Under the pieces are notes generated by a model. The model was not told the origin of the DNA and did not search any database. It saw only the letters and a list, made by a program, of their open reading frames with translations. From positions 186,001 to 250,000 of the forward strand of contig JACRLG010000023.1 in assembly GCA_016235345.1 (NCBI GenBank): DNA of 64,000 bases. The letters run 5' to 3'. The DNA is from Deltaproteobacteria bacterium. Lineage in GTDB: Bacteria; Desulfobacterota; Desulfobacteria; Desulfobacterales; Desulfatibacillaceae. Position numbers and translations under genes: made by a program. Within the stretch, counting starts at the first letter, position 1. Each line of letters begins with the position of its first letter. This document shows positions 61,516-64,000 of this stretch, piece after piece.

Positions 61516-62022
61516 CTATTTCCTGTTCAGCCATTCCTGGTATTGTTCCCAGTCATCCTGATAAGACTTCTCCAATTCTTCAGGCGAAATTTTATGTTTG
61601 CGGTCATGCCTTAATCTGAAAGAAGGATACTCGGCAACGGTCAAAATATCGCGATAATCCCATGAGGCAAGTTGCATGTATTCCGGGATGGCGGCCAAGT
61701 CGCCGCCTGCGGCCTTGAGAACAGCGAGCTGGACGCGGGCCTTGCCGTACCAATCACGCACTTCCATTGGGTCAAACAAGGCCATTAATTGCTCCTCACT
61801 TCCTTCGGGGAAATCCCTGCGAATGACCCGCAGGACATCGTCACGGTTAACCCTTGGGATTCTTTGAGGACTTTCCTTCTTTTCCTCCCAACCGACGTAG
61901 TGCAGCACCCTCTTTTCAAGATATCCCCAAAACCACGCGGCCGCTTTTTCAAGGAAGTTCGACAAGTTTGCCTCGAAGGGGTATGCAGTGTAAGCCTGTG
62001 CTGTTCTGATGAGCGGAGTCAA
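61516..62022 (-). CDS. Conserved hypothetical protein
   Basis: 168 residues with a TTG start at 62022 and no clear ribosome-binding site; no Met follows until ~residue 115, so the start may be elsewhere or the gene may be truncated at the 5' end. Recognisable blocks are RDDVLRVIRRDFPEGSEEQLMALFD and VQLAVLKAAGGDLAAI...ASWDYRDILTVAEYPSF, a pattern I associate with uncharacterised proteins in myxobacteria and related groups. Cytosolic. Convergent with the propeller gene by 3 bp. Confidence 0.5.
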   Translation of the reverse strand: MTPLIRTAQAYTAYPFEANLSNFLEKAAAWFWGYLEKRVLHYVGWEEKKESPQRIPRVNRDDVLRVIRRDFPEGSEEQLMALFDPMEVRDWYGKARVQLAVLKAAGGDLAAIPEYMQLASWDYRDILTVAEYPSFRLRHDRKHKISPEELEKSYQDDWEQYQEWLNRK

Positions 62023-62035
62023 TTATCTGAAATAA

Positions 62036-62110
62036 CAAAGTTTTTTGAAAGGGGGTGCGGGGGAAAACAATTTTAGACGGCCAAAAAAGTTTTCCCCCGC
62101 AAAATTTTTT
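62036..62110. repeat. GGGGGTGCGGGGG hairpin element
   Basis: TGCGGGGGAAAAC/GTTTTCCCCCGCA (62056-62068 and 62089-62101), a perfect 13-bp stem with a 20-nt loop, followed on the plus strand by a T6 run. The left part (AAGTTTTTTGAAAGGGGGTG) resembles 2044-2078, so it may be a dispersed repeat as well as a terminator. Confidence 0.65.
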
Positions 62111-62133
62111 AAAAGCTCCAGCTTATATTCTTT

Positions 62134-63876
62134 TCAATCCCACCGCCTGATTACCCTGCCGGACTTGATTTCCGGGTGGTAGCCCTTTTTATCGACTATC
62201 GCCTGTCCGTTCACGTAAACCGAATCTATGCCCGTGGGAAAGTGCGCCGGGTCGGTGGCGGTGGCGGTGGTGCCTATGGTCTGGGGGTCGAAAATAACCA
62301 GGTCCGCAAAAAATCCCTCCTTCACGCTTCCCCGGTGGCGTATCTGAAGCTGGCTGGCCGGAAGGCTGGTGCACTTTCTTATGGCTTCGGGAAGGGCGAT
62401 CATCTTTTTTTCCCGCGAGTACTTGCCCAAGAACTTGGGAAAGCAGTCGTAGGTAAGGTGGCTTGGCCTGCCGAAGACCACCGGGATGGTGTCCGTGGCG
62501 ATGGAGACGTTTTTGTCCAGGAGCGCTCCCCGCAGGGATAGCTCCACAAGCTCGTCGCCCGGATAGGTGGGGGTCTCGAAGATCAGCACCCTGCCGTCCT
62601 CTTCCAGGGCCAGATCGCAGGCCGCGTCAAAGGGGTGCTTGCCCTGTTCCTTTCCGAGCTGTACAAAGCTCTTCCCGGCCAGGTGCTTGTTCTTGTCCGA
62701 GGCCGTGCTCATGATGAAGCCGCATTCCCAGCCCATCACCTTAAACAGGTTCATGGACCACGAGTCAGGCCCCCGGTGCGGCCACACCGGCTCGCCCTCC
62801 TCTATGCTCTTGCGGATTTTGGCGCGGGTTATGGGGTCGGCCACGCGCTTTAAAACCTCCTTCATGCCGCCCATGAGGCTCCAGGGCGGGAAAAAGGCGA
62901 AAAGGTGGGTGAAGCCTGCGGATGTGGGCATGGCGTCCACGCCGATGGGATGGCCCTCCTGTATCAGCCTGTCGATTTTTTTAAGATAGATGTTGGCCCC
63001 GGAGTCCGCCGGAACCGGAAAGGGCATGACTTTAAAGGCCGTGCTGGCGGCCTTCAGGGCCACGCGGGTGATGGTCTTTAAGGGCTCCTTGAAATTCGGC
63101 ACCCAGAAAAGGTGGCTTATCTGAACCGGCACCTGGGCGATGCGGCCTATTTCCAGCACCTCGTCTATGGCTTGGCCTATGGTGTCGGAGTTATAAGAGC
63201 GGATGTGGGATGTGAAGACCGCGTTAAACTGGTGGCAGACGTGGGCCAGCTCCATAAGCTCCCGCTGGTCCGAGCACAGGCCCGGATAGTACATGAGGCC
63301 GGTCGACATGCCCACCGCGCCCTCTTCCAGGCACTGGCGCAGCATGTCTTTCATATCGGCTATGTGGGCGGGCTTGGCGGGTTCAGGGGAGTCGCCCATG
63401 GGGTGCGCCCTTATGACCCCATGTGGGGCGAGAAAGGCGCAGTTCTGGACAAGCCCGCGTTTTTCGTGGGTTTCCAGCATCTCCCCGAAGGTGTTCCAGG
63501 TAATGTCGCCCCGCTGGTCGCTTCCCAGAAAAACATCATAGAACTCGTACTGGAAACGCGCGTTGCGGTCCGATATGGGCCCAAGGCCCGCGCCGCAGTT
63601 GCCGCCCACGAATGTGGTTATGCCCTGGCGGGCCAGGGGCTCGACTATTTTTTCGTACGCAGGCTGGTGAAGGGCCATTTCCGCGTGGGTGTGAACGTCT
63701 ATGAAGCCGGGGCAGAGCGCCAGCCCCGAAACATCCACGCGGGTTTTGGCGGTGGCCTTTTCAAGGTTTCCGATTGCCGCGATCTTGCCCTTTACTATCC
63801 CCACGTCGTTGCGGAACGGGAGCCGCCCGGTTCCGTCGTAGATCAGGGCTTTGTCGAATATGAGGTCAAACTTCAT
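62134..63876 (-). CDS. N-acyl-D-amino-acid deacylase (D-aminoacylase) family amidohydrolase
   Basis: Hydrolyses N-acyl-D-amino acids to the free D-amino acid. 580 residues; GGAGAG before the ATG. The metal-binding DVHTHAE (~60-66) opens the amidohydrolase barrel. FVGGNCGAGLGP (~90-101) holds the Cys that bridges metals in this family, and H-I-R-S (SHIRSYNSD) and SHLF supply further ligands. Residues ~470-580 form the C-terminal beta domain (LVIFDPQTIG). It starts inside the end of a membrane-protein gene, 11-nt overlap, so the two are coupled and may handle uptake and hydrolysis of the same compound. Confidence 0.88.
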   Translation of the reverse strand: MKFDLIFDKALIYDGTGRLPFRNDVGIVKGKIAAIGNLEKATAKTRVDVSGLALCPGFIDVHTHAEMALHQPAYEKIVEPLARQGITTFVGGNCGAGLGPISDRNARFQYEFYDVFLGSDQRGDITWNTFGEMLETHEKRGLVQNCAFLAPHGVIRAHPMGDSPEPAKPAHIADMKDMLRQCLEEGAVGMSTGLMYYPGLCSDQRELMELAHVCHQFNAVFTSHIRSYNSDTIGQAIDEVLEIGRIAQVPVQISHLFWVPNFKEPLKTITRVALKAASTAFKVMPFPVPADSGANIYLKKIDRLIQEGHPIGVDAMPTSAGFTHLFAFFPPWSLMGGMKEVLKRVADPITRAKIRKSIEEGEPVWPHRGPDSWSMNLFKVMGWECGFIMSTASDKNKHLAGKSFVQLGKEQGKHPFDAACDLALEEDGRVLIFETPTYPGDELVELSLRGALLDKNVSIATDTIPVVFGRPSHLTYDCFPKFLGKYSREKKMIALPEAIRKCTSLPASQLQIRHRGSVKEGFFADLVIFDPQTIGTTATATDPAHFPTGIDSVYVNGQAIVDKKGYHPEIKSGRVIRRWD

Positions 63877-64000
63877 TTACCGGTCTCTCCTTTTTTGAAG
63901 CGAGCTTTTTTACGCCCAAGACGCAGATGGCGATGATGGAGACAAAGGCCAGGAACCACTTGGTGTTGGTTATGCTGCCCGAAATTGCGACAGATGCGCC
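63866..64000 (-). CDS. Membrane protein, C-terminal fragment; 5' end outside window
   Basis: The last 44 residues only. They include one hydrophobic helix (TKWFLAFVSIIAICVLGVKKL) and a basic end. Its stop overlaps the start of the deacylase by 11 nt. Probably a transporter in an operon with the deacylase, but the family cannot be determined from this fragment. Confidence 0.55.
   Translation of the reverse strand, partial: GASVAISGSITNTKWFLAFVSIIAICVLGVKKLASKKERPVNEV

Noticed and set aside
1-64000. Prophage, transposase, integrase, toxin-antitoxin or CRISPR-Cas genes
   Set aside because: None found in any frame; the only mobile-like features are small non-coding palindromes.

Overview
The window looks like chromosomal sequence from a GC-rich, Gram-negative, anaerobic-type bacterium, most likely a Desulfobacterota (Desulfobacterales-like) sulfate reducer. 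This is inferred from several things together: a K+-independent membrane pyrophosphatase, an acyl-CoA dehydrogenase/ETF operon, CarD/DUF1844/CvpA-type housekeeping genes in the order usual for that group, lipoprotein and outer-membrane barrel signatures, and characteristic intergenic repeats. It is mainly core genome. I see no prophage, transposase, CRISPR array or rRNA; there is one tRNA.

Layout. 1-2 kb: the end of an asparagine synthetase and an overlapping glycosyltransferase, probably the tail of a polysaccharide or surface-modification cluster. 2.4-7.6 kb: aspartate carbamoyltransferase, SerA, a DUF1844 protein and an HtrA/Do protease. 7.7-13.3 kb: ispE, tRNA-Gln, prs, rplY, pth and hppA. 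13.6-16 kb: CarD-like regulator, RluD-type pseudouridine synthase and a transglutaminase-like protein. 16-27.2 kb, minus strand: five secreted DUF11-type proteins, including a 1,825-residue protein with a C-terminal outer-membrane-barrel-like region. They share sequence units and probably form one surface system. 27.2-29 kb: a long AT-rich leader, then a C39-like lipoprotein with a small membrane partner. 29.2-33.2 kb: CvpA, MazG, HisH, an MBL-fold hydrolase and a lysine-tailed secreted protein. 33.2-33.7 kb: a nest of three different repeat types. 33.7-44.6 kb, minus strand: an LpoA-like binding protein and the recC-recB-recD operon. 44.8-46.8 kb: a 14-repeat propeller protein with a C-terminal membrane sorting tail. 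47-50.8 kb, minus strand: acyl-CoA dehydrogenase, EtfB, and an EtfA fused to an XRE helix-turn-helix and a cupin. 51-58 kb: FmdB zinc ribbon, HU-like protein, HolB, RicT/PSP1, MetG and a penicillin-binding protein. 58-64 kb: two secreted propeller proteins, an unknown protein, an N-acyl-D-amino-acid deacylase and the end of a membrane protein.

Three observations stand out. (1) The EtfA-XRE-cupin fusion: an electron carrier joined to a DNA-binding ligand sensor, encoded in the operon it might regulate. (2) A family of 121-134 bp imperfect palindromes with terminal inverted repeats. All five clear copies start or end within 3 nt of the stop codon of an unrelated gene. (3) The DUF11 cluster, whose members share N-terminal and C-terminal units and include what may be their own outer-membrane barrel.

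All calls come from reading the sequence and from remembered family motifs. No database search was run, and domain boundaries are approximate.
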